From Trichobilharzia regenti (lineage: Eukaryota > Platyhelminthes > Trematoda > Strigeidida > Schistosomatidae), in the NCBI GenBank assembly GCA_944472135.2, contig OX235265.1, positions 46,349,459 through 46,413,458 on the forward strand: DNA of 64,000 nucleotides, read 5' to 3'. Below are positions 43,716 to 55,880 of this stretch, one piece after another. The position numbers and the translations under genes were made by a program. Each line of letters starts with the position of its first letter. Position 1 is the first letter of the stretch. The notes below the pieces were generated by a model that was not told where the DNA came from, made no database searches, and was given only the letters and a program-made list of their open reading frames with translations.

Positions 43716-43927
43716 TTGACACTGTTCTTCTGCAGTGTCTACTTGTTTTCGTCAAGATTAAGCCTGTAGTAGGTATCTTATCAGGTGTGTCAGTGTGTGT
43801 GTATAGTTCTAGGGGTTAAATACGTTAGACGGTAAGGTTATGCAGCGATTATCTTTTGTGTATGTTATTTATGACAAGGTTCTTCTTCTTATCATTATTA
43901 TTATTCTTACTTATCTGTTAATTATAG

Positions 43928-44371
43928 TTGCTAAACGTAAAAAGCCATCAGGTAATCTTGTCACAATAGGACAATCACCAGTTATGTCAGTCCAACAACT
44001 CGGTGCTGGTTCTACTACTACTGCTACTACCACTGCTAATTTAGTATTCACAAATTGTACAACAGATCTACAACTCCAACAACAACAACAGCAACAAGTC
44101 CTACAACAACAAGTTTTCCAACAACAGCAACAACAACAAGCCTTTCTCATACAACAACACCATCAGCAACAACAACAATTGCAACAACAGTTTACCCAAT
44201 CAGCTCAACAACAACAACAGCAGCAGCAACAAGCTCTGCAACAACAGCAACAACCACAGCATCAGATGCTAGTTAGTGGAGGTCATTTTATGTCAGCTGC
44301 ACCAATGGTCACCTTGTCGACAATGGCTGCAGGACCTGGTGGCACAGCGACTGCTATTCCTGTTCACCCTG
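43928..44371 (+). CDS. Q-rich gene, internal exon
   Basis: Acceptor cttatctgttaattatag, donor CCCTG|gtatga. It codes for a Thr/Ala segment and then about 85 residues that are mostly Gln with Leu/Phe/His, ending AAPMVTLSTMAAGPGGTATA IPVHPG. Read-through of the donor meets a stop after four codons. Confidence 0.75.
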
Positions 44372-47300
44372 GTATGAATAATCAATAAGGGTGGATATCC
44401 TGTTGTTATTTTTTTTTCATTGAAAGGATTTATGATATCAGAATGTTTTTTTTTCTGTAGGGATTCGGATTAATTCCAATGTAGACTTCGTCACGAACCA
44501 ACATCAAATAGAGGTCCTAGTGCGGGATTCTTCAGTGTGCAGGCATGACGCCAGCGCTAGGGGATTGAATCCCGGGAGCTTTAGGTTAGGAGACGAAGCT
44601 CGTTGATCATGCAGCCACTTGTGCCCGAATTTAATGACATGTGAATTCTTACTCTGTTAGTTCGTGATTTAGTGCCCCCATCCATCCATCGACCAGTTCC
44701 TTCGATGAACGTCCACTTCACCTTGACAATGGTGGACTCCAACTAGTCACGACTTGCATTTTGATGTTTGCTACATGAATGGGCGGTCGAGTTGATAGGA
44801 CTCATCTAAGATGTTGTGATTTGCCTATGATCAATGATGGATGGCACCAGTATTATTTTTAATTGTCTCTGAAGTGCCAAGTTGCAGAAATCTCAAGGGT
44901 ACTTGAATGCCACTACCATCGTAACACTCCTAATGTTTAATAAACAGTGTAGTGTGAATGATGTAGGAATAAGAAATAAAGTGTAGGATGAAACACGTTG
45001 GTTATTTAAAGAGGTTTTAAACCTTCATATGAACTTTTAAATTGATCTAACTCTCTAAAGTCTGCACAGACTTTAGTGCAAACGATAACAATTAACTTGC
45101 TGTACAGATCAAGTTACTTCCTCAGAATACTGTTAATATATATTTGTATTACCAAGTTTAGACTCAGTCAGGTGAGGACTTACTGCGAGTTGTCATCTGA
45201 AGTGGTGACGACTGGTGGCGTCCGTCAGGGATGTCCATTATCCCCATTTCTATTCAATTTCATCATAGGTGTACTAATGGACTTAACCCTAACTCACTTC
45301 AGAGACTCAGGAATCGGATTGCTACCAGGGAATAATCTTGTTGACTTAGCATATGCAGACGATATGGTCCTTCCAGGCGAGGACGTTGACAAAGTGCAGA
45401 GTCTTCTGAACACCTTGAGCTGCAATCTACGGATGTTTGGCATGCGATTCGCTCCTGCCAATTACAAGATGATGTTACAGGACTGGACCACACTGACTCT
45501 TAGTTTAGAAATAGGGAATGAAGTGGTAGAACACGTTGACCACTTCACTTATTTGGGAAGTACCATCAGCCAGTGCCAACGGGTTGATCTCTGACGAAAT
45601 CTCAGCATGGATACAGAGGGCTAGTTTCGCATATGCCAGTTTATGCCGTCTCTGGCGTAGACGTGATATCCGGTTGGCTATCGACCAAAGGGCGTGTGTA
45701 CTACTCATCAGTCCACTCCGTCCTCCTTTATGGCTGTGAGACGTGGCCATTGAGAGTGGAAGACATGAAAAGATTAGCTGTCTTTTGATCATAAGTGCCT
45801 GCGCTCTATCTCCCGTGTGAAGTGGTATAATGGGGTGAGCAATAATGAAGTTAGGCGTCGAGTGCTAGGTAAGGAGGGGAAATCAATCGATGGGGCTGTG
45901 AAATTACATCAACTGAGAGAGATGGTCAGGACATGTGTTACGTATGTAGCTATATTAATATATATAGCTTTTAATATATGTGTATTATCAGTTAAAAGGT
46001 AGTGACCATCATAAAAAGTTAGCTTATAAGTGGCTTTATTGTGATTAAGCGAAGACCATGAGACAAGTTATAAGATGACTGGCTAGCAGACTATAGAGTT
46101 CTCTAGATTTGTTAGTAATGTGTCTATAAACGATTTAGAAGTATACGGCATAATAGATACATTATCACAATGATCTGAATGTCAGTTTGTTGCCATCGGA
46201 AATTCACTTACCAGTGTTTTCATTGCATTCCCAGATAGGAAATTACAATTAAAGTGAGAGTAAACTAGAAAAGGTTAAAAGGCACTTTCCCCAAAGTATT
46301 TAATATATTATCAGTGGGAATTTAAAACGATCCAGCATCCGTAATATCCGTCACACCAGCTTTTGCTTCTTGCGCTTTAGGAACACAATGGAACTTTTAC
46401 ATTTAAATTGATTGTTGTTCAAGTTTAAACATGAAATATGAATTGCATTTGTCTTTAGTTAGTTCCCTTGATTAAATGAAGTGATATGCCCCATTCATGT
46501 CGCTTATCTTATTAACTGTCTGATTTGTGAGTGATATTTATTCTCCGTTTCTTATTTGTGTGGTCAGTAAACTGAAATTAAAAATGAGTTTTATTCCTGA
46601 CACAGGTACTCAAGCAGCTGTAGCAGCTGGTTGTTATGCAACACCTCAATTCCAGTTCTCTGGTAATCCAGCCGGCACAACTCAACAGTTCTTTATTAGT
46701 CCTCAAGCTTCAGCATTGTCTACAGGTGGTCAAACACTCTTACAATGGTCTGCAACACCATGTACTCAAGCTGGTCCTACAGCTGTTCAGTTTCAACAGC
46801 CTAACCAACAGCAACAACAGCAGCAAGCAGTTACTGCAACATGGCAAAATGTTGGTGCAACAATCTATCAACAACAACAAAATCAACAAGTTGGTACAGC
46901 TATTCAGTCGCCTTCTGGAGGTGCCAATGCAACAGCTGGTCAAGCACAACAACAACAACAGCAGCAACAGCAAATGTTTGCTCAACAACAACAAGGAGCT
47001 ATGCAACAAGCTCAAGTTCAGATGGCTCAGCAAGCCCAACAACAACTACTTTTTGCACCTCAACACCCAGTTGGGATACAAGCTGCTGGAGCTCCGCAGG
47101 CAGCATATCCACAACAGGTGTATTTAGCTCAAGCTCCGGCGGGTAAGTTAACTTTGATAATAGATTCGACTTATTACTGTCTTATTATTATTATTACTGT
47201 TCCCTGGGGTTCCTAGTGGAACATAGGGCTTCAACTGCATGTCTCCACTTGCCACTTCTGTCTTCTGCTGCCGTACTTTTCACCTCCATCCATGTTAGTC

Positions 47301-49980
47301 CATACTGTTTCAACTCCTCTTCACACGGCCTCCTCCATGTCACCCTTACACTGACGTCCCACTCGCCGCTTCCCTTTCGGCCTGGTTCCACTCGAGCAAT
47401 GGCCTGACGCGCGTGCGATGTCATCCAGTGGCGGCCTCCTCAGCGAGTGTCCAATCCATCTCCACTTTCTCCTGGATATTTGTTGGGCGATCGGTTCTTG
47501 TTTTGTTTCTTCCCATAGTTTCTTAGTGTTGATTCTTTCCGGCCTGGCCATCTGATCTTTAGTATAGAGCCAGCGAAGACAGTTGTTGGTTGATAAAGAT
47601 CTGCAACAGGCTTTTGGAAATATTCTTTGTGACCCGCCCACCAAGTTTGTGATTCGTATAGAAGAACTGACTGACTTGACGTTTGTATTGAAAATCCGAC
47701 GGGATTTTGTTGTTGATGGTGGCTGAGCGACGAAGGTTTCCAGATTGGTTTCAGGTTGATGAATGTGTTTCTCGCCTTCCCGATTCGATTTTCGATTTGA
47801 CATCGTCGTCCGTTCCGACTTCCTGTAATCGAGACAATGCTCAATGCTAGATAAGTGAATGAAGTAACCTCTTTCAAATCCCTCCCGTTGATGGTGGTTG
47901 GCGATGGATGTTGTTCTTATTGTTGGTTGGTTATTTTCATAACCTCCGTCTTATCTATGTTCACCCATAGTCCTGTCTTCGCCGGCTGTTTCTTCGACCA
48001 GTTTGTCGGTTTTCGCTTGTAAGTCTTCGATTTTGTGTGACATCAAACATAAACCATCCACGCGCGAAATCCAGGTCTTCTAGTCAGGTTCTTCACGTCG
48101 GTCCAGGATATCCCTGTCTTCTCGTTTCCCACTGTCTGACGCATAATCCAGTCCACCACAATTAGGAATGTCATTGGTGATAATAAGCACCCTTGTCTGA
48201 CTCCTGTGTTTACTCTAAACGGCTCGCTGAGTCTTCCGTTGTGGATCACTTGACATGTGCTGTTGTCGTACAGCTGTTGAATAAGGTTGATGAATATTTG
48301 ATGTACGCCGTAGTACTCAAGTAATTTCCAAATTACTTCGCGGTCAACTCTGTCGAAGGCCTTCTCAAAGTCTATAAAGCTGAGGTAGAGGTTTGATTAC
48401 CACTCCATGCTTTGTTCTGTGATGATGCGTAGAGTTGCAATTTGGTCATAACATTATTTGCCTTTCCTGAATCCAGCTTGTTCTGGTTGGAAAATTTACA
48501 TATTTGAACTTGGTTGTTTATATAAAGGTTGATGGACCTATCTTAGGTCGTCCTTGTGGAAAAGTTATTTCTGGTTAAGTTATCTTTATGTTGCCTTCAT
48601 GTGGATTGGAACATCAGAAGTGAAATTTAGGCGTATCCGCTATATGTTCAAATTTAATAAAAACAAGCTGTTCACATATCATCTTCCTACTTATCTGACA
48701 ACCTATTCCATGTCGTGTAGAATCACAGTCGGCTTAGTAAATATATTGGGAATATTTGAACAAAGTTTCGATTGAATAATCAATTCCCAACTAGTCCGTT
48801 ATTGTTTTACCTCGGCTTTATATATATGAGGATTAAGGCTGTCACGAGGAAGTATCATACTTTTTGAGAAGATAGACGTGCATATGAATTTATACATCGT
48901 TTCATTCCTTTGTATTTGGAGCCCCCGGGACATTAGGCTTCAAGCTGTGAAGTTTCAGTCAGTAATGGTGGGCTTTTATGTGACAGAGTTGGTAACCTCA
49001 CATTTAAACTTCCCTCCTTACCGGAGTCACTGCCAGGTAAGCGTCGGCCCAGGAATCGAACCCGAATGATGCGTGTGGCTGGCGAAGCATTCTACCCCTG
49101 AATCACCCATGCACATCCTGATACTATTTTTTTTAAAATCGCTTGTTAAATATCGTTTTATTTATCGCTTTAAATAGGTGCTAATCCTGGAGGAACTTCT
49201 TACCACCTTCTTCCTGTTGGTTGTCCTGCTCCAAATTTCACAAGTTTATTACTTTCTGAACAACAGCAACAACAGCACCAGCAAGCATTAGCACAATGCT
49301 CTTCAGCGAATGCTGCAGTACAACTGCAAAGAACTCAGCAAAGTCTTCAAGTTCAACAACAACAGCAGCAACAACAACAACAGCAAGCACAACAATTCCA
49401 ACAGCAACAACAACAGATTCAAGCACAAGCTCATCAGTTACAACCAGCTCAACAACAAGCTTATATCCAACAACATCCACAACAAGCTACAATGATGGCA
49501 ACTGATGTCTCTGTCACTGGTCAACCTGGTACTGTAGCTGCATGCTCTGGTGCTACTCCCCAGTTTATCACTTTGGCACCAGGAGCTCCATTAAAAGTTA
49601 TGGCTGTTGGTCCCAACGGTCAATTGATTCAAACCACTGGTTTACCACAGTTTATGCCAACTGCTCCTGTTGGTATGGCTATCAATCAACCAACTGCTAC
49701 TCTCCAACCTCAACAAACATCAATTCAAGTTACTCCTCAACGTCGAGTAACAACACCCCAACAACAACAACAACAGCAACAACAACAACAACAACATTCT
49801 AATGGACGTTCACTTCCAACCGTTTCAGCAGCGGCGGCTACTGCTGCATTCTTCTCCTCGGGTACAATTCCACTTGTACAACCAGCAGCTGGTATAGAAG
49901 ATCTGGTACAGTCTACAAATAACAATTGTCTTAATGCATTAGGCAGTGGAGATGAAAAGTTAGTATATACAGCCCTATAG
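43928..49980 (+). CDS. glutamine-rich protein, unidentified (last three exons)
   Basis: Exons 43928-44371, 46606-47142 and 49178-49980 join through phase-1 introns; each junction makes a Gly codon. Together they give about 593 residues, and stop TAG is at 49978-49980. At least one upstream exon is missing, because the first seen exon begins mid-codon after the acceptor taattatag. The N-terminal piece starts AKRKKPSGNLV, a basic patch that may be a nuclear signal. The rest is Gln-rich runs of 5-13 residues separated by Ala/Thr/Val/Pro-rich blocks (FFISPQASALSTGGQTLLQW, ITLAPGAPLKVMAVGPNGQL). Such composition is typical of transcriptional activators or Mediator-type coactivators, but no DNA-binding domain is visible here, so I do not name it. 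Runs mix CAA and CAG codons. Polyadenylation may use an ATTAAA-like site at about 49990. Confidence 0.8.
44480..44655 (-). repeat. S2-related SINE, degenerate
   Basis: The minus strand has a B-box-like gggattcaatcccc around 44560 and the S2-like order of head and tail. It lies in an intron of the Q-rich gene. Confidence 0.5.
44656..45160. other. intron of Q-rich gene, unrecognised part
   Basis: No repeat module or exon recognised. Confidence 0.3.
45163..46002 (+). mobile_element. family A non-LTR fragment, RT core
   Basis: The frames encode YCELSSEVVTTGGVRQGCPL, SPFLFNFIIGVLMD, LAYADDMVLPGEDVDKVQSL, LRMFGMRFAPANYKM and later WRRRDIRLAI and RRRVLGKEGKSID. Frameshifted near 45570. It is missing both the 5' half and the 3' UTR, ending near 46000 without a tail. 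Confidence 0.88.
46003..46605. other. intron of Q-rich gene, 3' part
   Basis: AT-rich; ends in the acceptor ttattcctgacacag. Nothing else recognised. Confidence 0.35.
46606..47142 (+). CDS. Q-rich gene, internal exon
   Basis: Donor GGCGG|gtaagt. It encodes TQAAVAAGCYATPQFQF, a Ser/Gly/Thr-rich part, then Gln runs with interspersed Met/Ala (QMFAQQQQGAMQQAQVQMAQ) and ends QVYLAQAPAG. Confidence 0.8.
47190..48490 (-). mobile_element. family B (RTE-like) RT fragment
   Basis: The longest family B copy, antisense in an intron of the Q-rich gene. From 48480 downward: LRIITEQSMEW, FEKAFDRVDREVIWKLLEYY, VIHNGRLSEPFRVNTGVRQG, CLLSPMTFLIVVDWIMRQTV. After frame breaks come KEVTSFTYL, INNCLRWLYT-like NNCLRWLYTK, WRWIGHSLRRPPLDD and VTWRRPCEEELKQYG. 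The 3' end gttcctagtggaac is followed by AAT-type repeats on the minus strand. Confidence 0.88.
48491..48914. other. intron of Q-rich gene, unrecognised part
   Basis: AT-rich; no module recognised. Confidence 0.3.
48915..49115 (-). repeat. tRNA-derived SINE (S3)
   Basis: Minus-strand head near 49080-49113, B box as gaatcgaacccga near 49050, and a body with gggaagtttaaatgtgaggt, in S3 order. Confidence 0.75.
49178..49980 (+). CDS. Q-rich gene, last exon
   Basis: Acceptor cgctttaaatag. 267 codons: ANPGGTSYHLLPVGCPAPNF, long Gln runs, a Gln-poor stretch (VAACSGATPQFITLAPGAPL, KVMAVGPNGQLIQTTGLPQF), a run of about twelve Gln, and an Ala/Ser C-terminus ending GSGDEKLVYTAL. Confidence 0.82.
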
Positions 49981-51490
49981 AAAGAAAAAATTAAATGAAA
50001 TTATTTATTTATTTCTATATCAAAAGCATTTTCAATTGTTGTTGTTTTTTTTACTTTTTAACTGTTTTACACACCAACACACACAGATCCTCTGCACTAA
50101 TTACAGTGTGTATGTACTACACTTATTCTTCACAGATTTTTTTGTATTTTTAAGCTTATATTATTATTATTATTATTACCTTAACAACAATGTGTAATAA
50201 TAGCAATACACGCTTATTTCATAATTTTATCTTTTTTCTTCAAAAATTGTATTTTGGCGCTTATGGAGGAAGACAATCGTTTTTATTTGATTTCTTTATC
50301 AGAAAACTATACTGTGCATTATATAATATGCACATACACACATGTGTTCAGTCTCTTATTTTCCCCTTTCCATTTTTTTGAAAAATGTATCTTAATGATG
50401 ATGGTGATGATGACTATCATGATTACGTAATCTTTTTTTAAAAGTGACTAACAGCAGTGTTTGTTAGTGTAATCAAGAATGACGATGACGACGACGACAT
50501 TGATGATAATACAACACGCATATTTGTATACCTGTCTCTAGTCATCGATTATTACCTACCTCGTTTTGACTTAAATGTTTTCTTTATTGATTATTATTAT
50601 TATTGGTGATTGATTTCATGACGACGTTGAAAACGAGCCAAATAGCTGAATCTTTTTATTTTTATGCCTTCTTACACATATTCGTCTTGATGCACTCTTG
50701 TCGGTCGATTTGAACACTGATTCAATTCACATGAATAATAAAAGACGATGACAAATCCAAGAATAGTGGAACTGTTGCATTTTTTCTTTCTTCTTCTGAG
50801 TTTTCCTTTGAGTGTGTGTGTGTGTGTGTGAGAGAGAGAGTGAGAGAGCGACAGTTCTTTAAATGTTGACGAATACATCTTAGACTGCATGCATTTCTGA
50901 CCTACTCAAACATTATTCTCAGTCTACATAATAGAAGGATAAAGAAGAGAACTCGACAAGTGCAATTTATAGCGTGTACCACCAAATTGCATGTATATTT
51001 GGGTGGGTGGGTGGATGAGTGAGTGTTTGTGTATGATATATAATTACGTATATACTTTTTATTGCAGTTTTTAATATCCTTCAATTACCTACGTAGACTT
51101 TTATTTATTTATTTTGTTTTCTGTAATTTATATGTATATTTTATTTCCTATATCTATATGAATGTCTTTTATTTCATTTTACATGTGTATATTATTTATG
51201 TCCTCTTCTTATATGTATGTGACTTTCCGCTTTATTTTTGTACAATTATCACTTCTCTTTATTATTTGGTTTCTTCTGAATTTCTGCTTTATGTGTTCTA
51301 CTTAGATGTATAAATATGAGAATACAACAAGAGTGTATTATGTAAATATATATATATATATATACCGACCCAGCATTACCTGTCCATTTCTCTTTGTAAT
51401 AATGACGAAAATTCGAATGATAATAATAATATAATTTTTAATACTTATAAGAGTATTGTTATTAATTTGTTATTCCTTCGGGTTCCTAGT
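49981..51490. other. 3' UTR and flank of the Q-rich gene
   Basis: T-rich with several microsatellites: ATT near 50160, GAT/GAC near 50397-50420 and 50480, (TG)n then (GA)n at 50812-50848, GGGT near 51000, (AT)n at 51344-51364. No gene or repeat family seen. Confidence 0.4.
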
Positions 51491-51492
51491 GT

Positions 51493-52240
51493 AATCTCTC
51501 TCCTGTGTGAAGTGGTATGATAAGGTGAGCAGTATTGAGGTTAGCCATAGGTCGAGTGCTAGTTAGGTGGGAGGGGAAATCAATCGACGAGGCTGTGAAG
51601 CTACATCGACTGAGAGAGATGGTTAGGACATGTGTTACGCGTACCTGCCTAGTCATCGCCTTCCTCGACCGACAGGCAAGGTCGAGGGGGTTCGAGCCCA
51701 CGCCGACGTACACCTGATGTCTATGGTCGGCCTGCGAAATTTGGGCTACCGATATCCATGCTGAAAATTCCATACTTGTACCAAAATAGAGTGTAGAATC
51801 AAGCTGTAATCAAAAATAAAATAAATAAGGTTAGCTGTTATAGGGTCAGGCTGGAAAAGAGCTAGTGGCGGTCAAACCAAAACATGGCTTCATCAGTCAA
51901 TGAAATCCACAACAGTTAGTTTAATCCAGACACGCTGGGAGGTGTAGACATCCTGGTTGGGGTCCTCGGGACGGTAAAAACCAATGACTGGAAACAATTG
52001 ATGATATGGCTCAAAGTGATTGTTCTCAATGGCTGGTGCAGATGCATCCACTCCTTGTGACTTATGATTTCCAATGAAACTGTTTTGTTCTTCGCTACTA
52101 CTATTCCTTTGTCTCACCTCTGCTTACTGTCTCTATTATGTATTTCTTCTACTTTCTGTTGCTTTGTGTGCTACATAAAGTGTGGCGACTTGAACTGGTG
52201 CACATATGTGCAAAGTTCTATGTCGAAGACAGACAGGGGG
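51493..52240 (+). mobile_element. family A fragment, 3' end, split by a SINE
   Basis: The part 51493-51670 matches the region encoding VRWFHKISNVDVRRRVLG and GKEGKSID. It is broken at 'cgccttcctcgacc' by an S4 SINE and resumes at about 51828 (tatagggtcaggctgg), running to the hairpin (ggtgcacatatgtgcaaagttc) and a short CAGA tail. Confidence 0.85.
51686..51828 (+). repeat. S4 SINE nested in the family A fragment
   Basis: Begins with the B-box part of the S4 head (gggttcgagcccacgccgac), then the S4 body and an AAATAAAATAAATA end. The 5' part of the head is missing. Confidence 0.8.
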
Positions 52241-52454
52241 GATTCAATTCAACAGCATATCGCACTATTTCACTCCGTTCTCTCCGATGTTTTTTTCCAA
52301 AGCTGGCTCTATGATTTATTACAAGCGCTTTCATTTCATTTTGGATATGATCTCCACCATATCATCCTTGGACTCAAAACTATAATCGTTTCGCATTTCG
52401 GTTACACTTGAGGGTATGGCATATGATGCGCCGCTTTAACGGCCCAACAAACCA
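52241..52454. other. spacer, unrecognised
   Basis: Follows the CAGA tail of the family A fragment. No module recognised. Confidence 0.3.
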
Positions 52455-53590
52455 TCTTCACTTTATTCAGAATACTTCTTGAGCAATAGTTTCTTCGTTG
52501 GTCTATTGCTTGTCAGAGTTTTCTTGTGTTACTAATCCTTTCCAATCGGTCATCTAATCTTCAGTATGAAGCGAAGGCAACTGTTGACGAAAGTCTGCAC
52601 ATGGGAAAGCTTCCTATGACGTTAGCGCCAAAAGTCTCTGAACGCATATAGAAGCACTAACTAACTTGACATCAGTGTATAGGATCTGAATCTCGTTCTT
52701 TATACTGAGTGCAGCAGATATCCACGTTGATTTCAGATTGGTGAAGCTCTGTCTTGCTTTCCCCATTTTGACTGGCTTTGGCATTCTTTTCTGTACAGAC
52801 TGTAGGCGAGTTAAGGTGGCGACTTCCTCTAAATTTTTCCCGCTGACAGTGAATGATGCTTTTTTGTTGTTGGTTGGATATCTTCGTCATCCCTGTTTTC
52901 TACATGTTCACATTGAGTCCTGCCTTCGCTGTCTTCGAGTTTGTGTTGCACTAAAATATAGTCTATCCGCGAGGTACATATCATCAAGTTTCTTCTTGTT
53001 GGTTCAGTACATGCGTGTGTTCTCGCTCCCCACGGTCTGTCACACAATTCAATTCACCACAATTAAGAATGTCATCGGTAATAGTAGTAGTGTAATGACA
53101 GAAGACAAAGGCTAGGCGACACATCGTTTATTGAGAAAATCAACAGATATTTATAGATTTTTATGTACATTATTGTCAGCGGAGAAGCAACGCCATCTGA
53201 TTGGTTGTTTTCTTGCTGAATGTTATTCTGTATTGCTTGTGGTCGTTTCTCAGAAAATTAAGCCATTTATCTGCGAATCACATTTGCACACGTTAAGTGT
53301 GCTGTGATTGGTTGTTGAGTTCCTCAAAGTTAACCTTTTTATATTGTTTTTCTCATGACCCTAATTTGAGACGCAAACATTGACATAAATTGCTGTCTGA
53401 AATTTTGGTTGGTTCGCAGCCTGCTCTCACCACAGTAGCAGTAGATAGATAGCCTTTCCTCACTCCTGTCTTCACTTCGAAAGCTTCGCCGAGTATTCCT
53501 TTGTAAATCATCTGGTATGTGGGATGTTCATACGGCTTTTGAACGAGATTGATAAGGCTTTGCGGCACTGCCCTCGTTAATGCTAAAGCA
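52455..53590 (-). mobile_element. family B (RTE-like) fragment, split by a solo LTR
   Basis: The minus-strand remnants (for example cactgtcagcgggaaaaatt, the INGRDLEE position, and tctccgggcatagtcg-type blocks) correspond to the middle and C-terminus of family B. Upstream coding (gaaagcttcgccgagtattc on the plus strand, the 'FEVKTGVRKG' part) continues at 53440-53590. Between the two lies LTR-X. Confidence 0.7.
53091..53434 (+). repeat. solo LTR, family LTR-X
   Basis: 344 bases with TG...CA ends (tgtaatgacagaag ... ctctcaccaca), flanked by a 4-bp direct repeat gtag, and splitting a family B copy whose two halves are otherwise collinear. Homologous to 61622-61966 (reversed) and to the ends of 3218-3511. 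No gag or pol adjoins. TG...CA ends and a 4-bp duplication point to a Gypsy-type element. Confidence 0.75.
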
Positions 53591-54234
53591 TTTCTTTAAA
53601 TATTTCTTTTTACCTGCCTGGACGATCTGTGATGGTTATTCATATTAATTTTTAGGGTGTAGATTAGTTGAAAAATGCTTCTGACTGAATCTGTGATAAA
53701 TATTTCTGCGTCTAGTGTAGCAGCATGCATTATTAGTAAATATTTGATTGTCAGTGTAATTTCTAATTTACTATTAATTACCATAATGCATTACTATTAA
53801 TTAACAAATATATAAATTCTTAGATTTGCATAATTGGCATATTACAGCATTCTTTAAATACTTCAAAAGAAATGTTATGTTGCCAAAGCAGTTTAATATA
53901 GATGAAGAAGTTGTTCTTCAGATGACGTAACTGTACAGATGACAAACAGATATCATTTTAGAACTCTTTGAAAGCAAGTGGTTGCTATATTCTTACTTAA
54001 GACACATACAGGCTGAATTGTGCTCACGTTGACCTTTAGTTTCTTAATGTGTACTCGTTCATCCTTCAGAACTACTGCTGATTGACTTTCCTGCTAACTG
54101 TATCTTAATTTGATACATTTCTAGGTGGTTGTAAGGCGGTTAGCGATGTTGAGTAGATCTACTTCGTTGTTTTTTTTCTTTTTTACATTACAAAGCTTCG
54201 TCCCATACAATATACTCTTTTGTCTATGAAAACA
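53591..54234. other. spacer, nothing recognised
   Basis: AT-rich; no module recognised. Confidence 0.3.
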
Positions 54235-54545
54235 CAAACTTGTCGGCACCAGGAGATGCGCCGCACACACATTGCGCAACGGCTGGGATGCTGGTACGGA
54301 TGCCTAGACTGATGCAGGTGGTTGTCTTAAGGGGCCACATCTCAAGTCTTTGACGTGAATTCTGATCCACAAGGCAGTGAAGCTGTGTTCACATGGCTTC
54401 CGGTAACCAAAACAGGTTCATATGCAATTCGATCCTTTCGGATTCTGGAGCTCATGTACACCACAGTTTTGTAATCAGTGTTTTCCATCAATCTAGTTAT
54501 AAGCGCCAGACATTCGCATTCCCCCTTTCACTTTTGTGACAAATA
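54235..54545 (-). mobile_element. family C: presumed non-LTR 5' region
   Basis: On the minus strand it follows the order of 35820-36060 (ggctccagaatcc region, ctgccttgtggatcagaatt, accacctgcatcagtc, gcggcgcatctcctggtgcc). No RT sequence adjoins on the minus strand. Confidence 0.6.
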
Positions 54546-54779
54546 CCCCCGACTGTGATGTGAAAATATTGAATAGACCTAACCTGACAGGCGATGAACA
54601 CGCATAGCCGTACGAGGGGATTTCAAGAGGATGATCGAAATCTACTCACAATCTATTTTGATAAAATCTCACACTGTCATACAGCAACATTTACTGATAA
54701 CATTTCAAGCACAATTTATTGCTCATAATCATAACAAGTTACTCACAGAACTTTCTAATTTCGTTTACTATCATTATTG
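54546..54779. other. spacer, nothing recognised
   Basis: No module recognised. Confidence 0.3.
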
Positions 54780-55880
54780 TTTCCTTTAGTTCCTACAGGA
54801 ACATAGGACTTCAGCCAGGCGTCTCCATTGCGTTCGGTTCTCCGACAACGTTTTCACCTGGCTCCAGGTCTGCCCACATGCTTTCATCTCCCCCTCACAT
54901 GACCTCCTCTATGTCACCCTCTCACTGACGACCAACTCGCCGCTTCATATTCGCGTACCACTTGAGTCATGGCCTGGCGTGTGATGTCACTTGCTTGGCT
55001 GTTTTTTCAGAGTATGGTCAAACCACCTCCACATCTTCTTGCATATTTGCTTCACAGTTAGATCCTTCTGGCTTGGTTTGCTCATTGACAGAGATCCATA
55101 TTGCTGATCTTTTCTGGTCGGTCATCTGATCTTGAGTGGTATTGAGCGAAGAAAACTGTTGATGAAGGTCTGCAGCTTGTTTCAGATGCTCTTCATGACG
55201 CGCTGGCCAACTCTCTGATCCGTATAGTAGTACTGACTGACTTCACATTGGAGTTGAAAATCCGGATCTTATTTTCATTTTCATGATGAGTGATGTTGAC
55301 CTCCACACAGACTTGAGAGTAATGAAAGCTTGTCTTACTTTCCCGATCCTCGCTACCTTGATATCCTCATCAGTTCTGTCCACCTGTAGTTGAAACGATG
55401 CTTCCCAGGTAGGTCGGTAGTTGTAGGAGATTGTTTCTTTCGGATTTCTCCTATTTATGCTGGTTGATTGTTGTCTGTTGTTGTTGTTCCTGTAGCTGTT
55501 GACCAGGAATCTTCATCACCTCTATTTTCTCTATGTTCACCTGAAGTCCTATCTTCTCTGGATGCTTCTTCTGACAACTTGTTGCTTTTCACTTGAATAT
55601 CTTCCAGTTTGTGGGAAATCAGATATCTGTCATCGGTGTAGTCCAGATCCTCCATGCTTTTTCGTGTGGGTCCATTTTATGGCAGTCTCCTCGTTGTCCG
55701 CCACCGTCTGTCGCATTATCCAGTCTACCGCCCATTAGTCAGGGAAGTAGGCACCCACCCAGAATCGTCTTACTCCCTTCTTCATTTCGAAGGAATCCGT
55801 GAGTTTTCCGTTGTGGATATCATGATAGCCACACCCTCGGTGTGCTCGTGGTTGTCTTCTGGGTGACCGGAGTAGATCGA
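54780..55880 (-). mobile_element. family B (RTE-like) RT fragment
   Basis: On the minus strand, starting near 55870, it encodes the FRMKKGVRRFWVGAY-like area, then MEDLDYTDDRYLISHKLEDI (RT active site degraded to YTDD) and later C-terminal blocks. It ends at the conserved tgttcctgtaggaac near 54800 with ATT repeats. Heavily frameshifted. Confidence 0.8.

Noticed and set aside
46636..47127. Alternative frames rich in Asn, Leu or Ser over the Q-rich exons
   Set aside because: Repeats of CAA/CAG read in other frames give poly-Asn, poly-Leu, poly-Thr or poly-Ser; only the Gln frame joins in phase across all three exons.
50812..50848. Regulatory (TG)n/(GA)n element
   Set aside because: Simple microsatellite with no nearby promoter features; nothing beyond composition supports a role.
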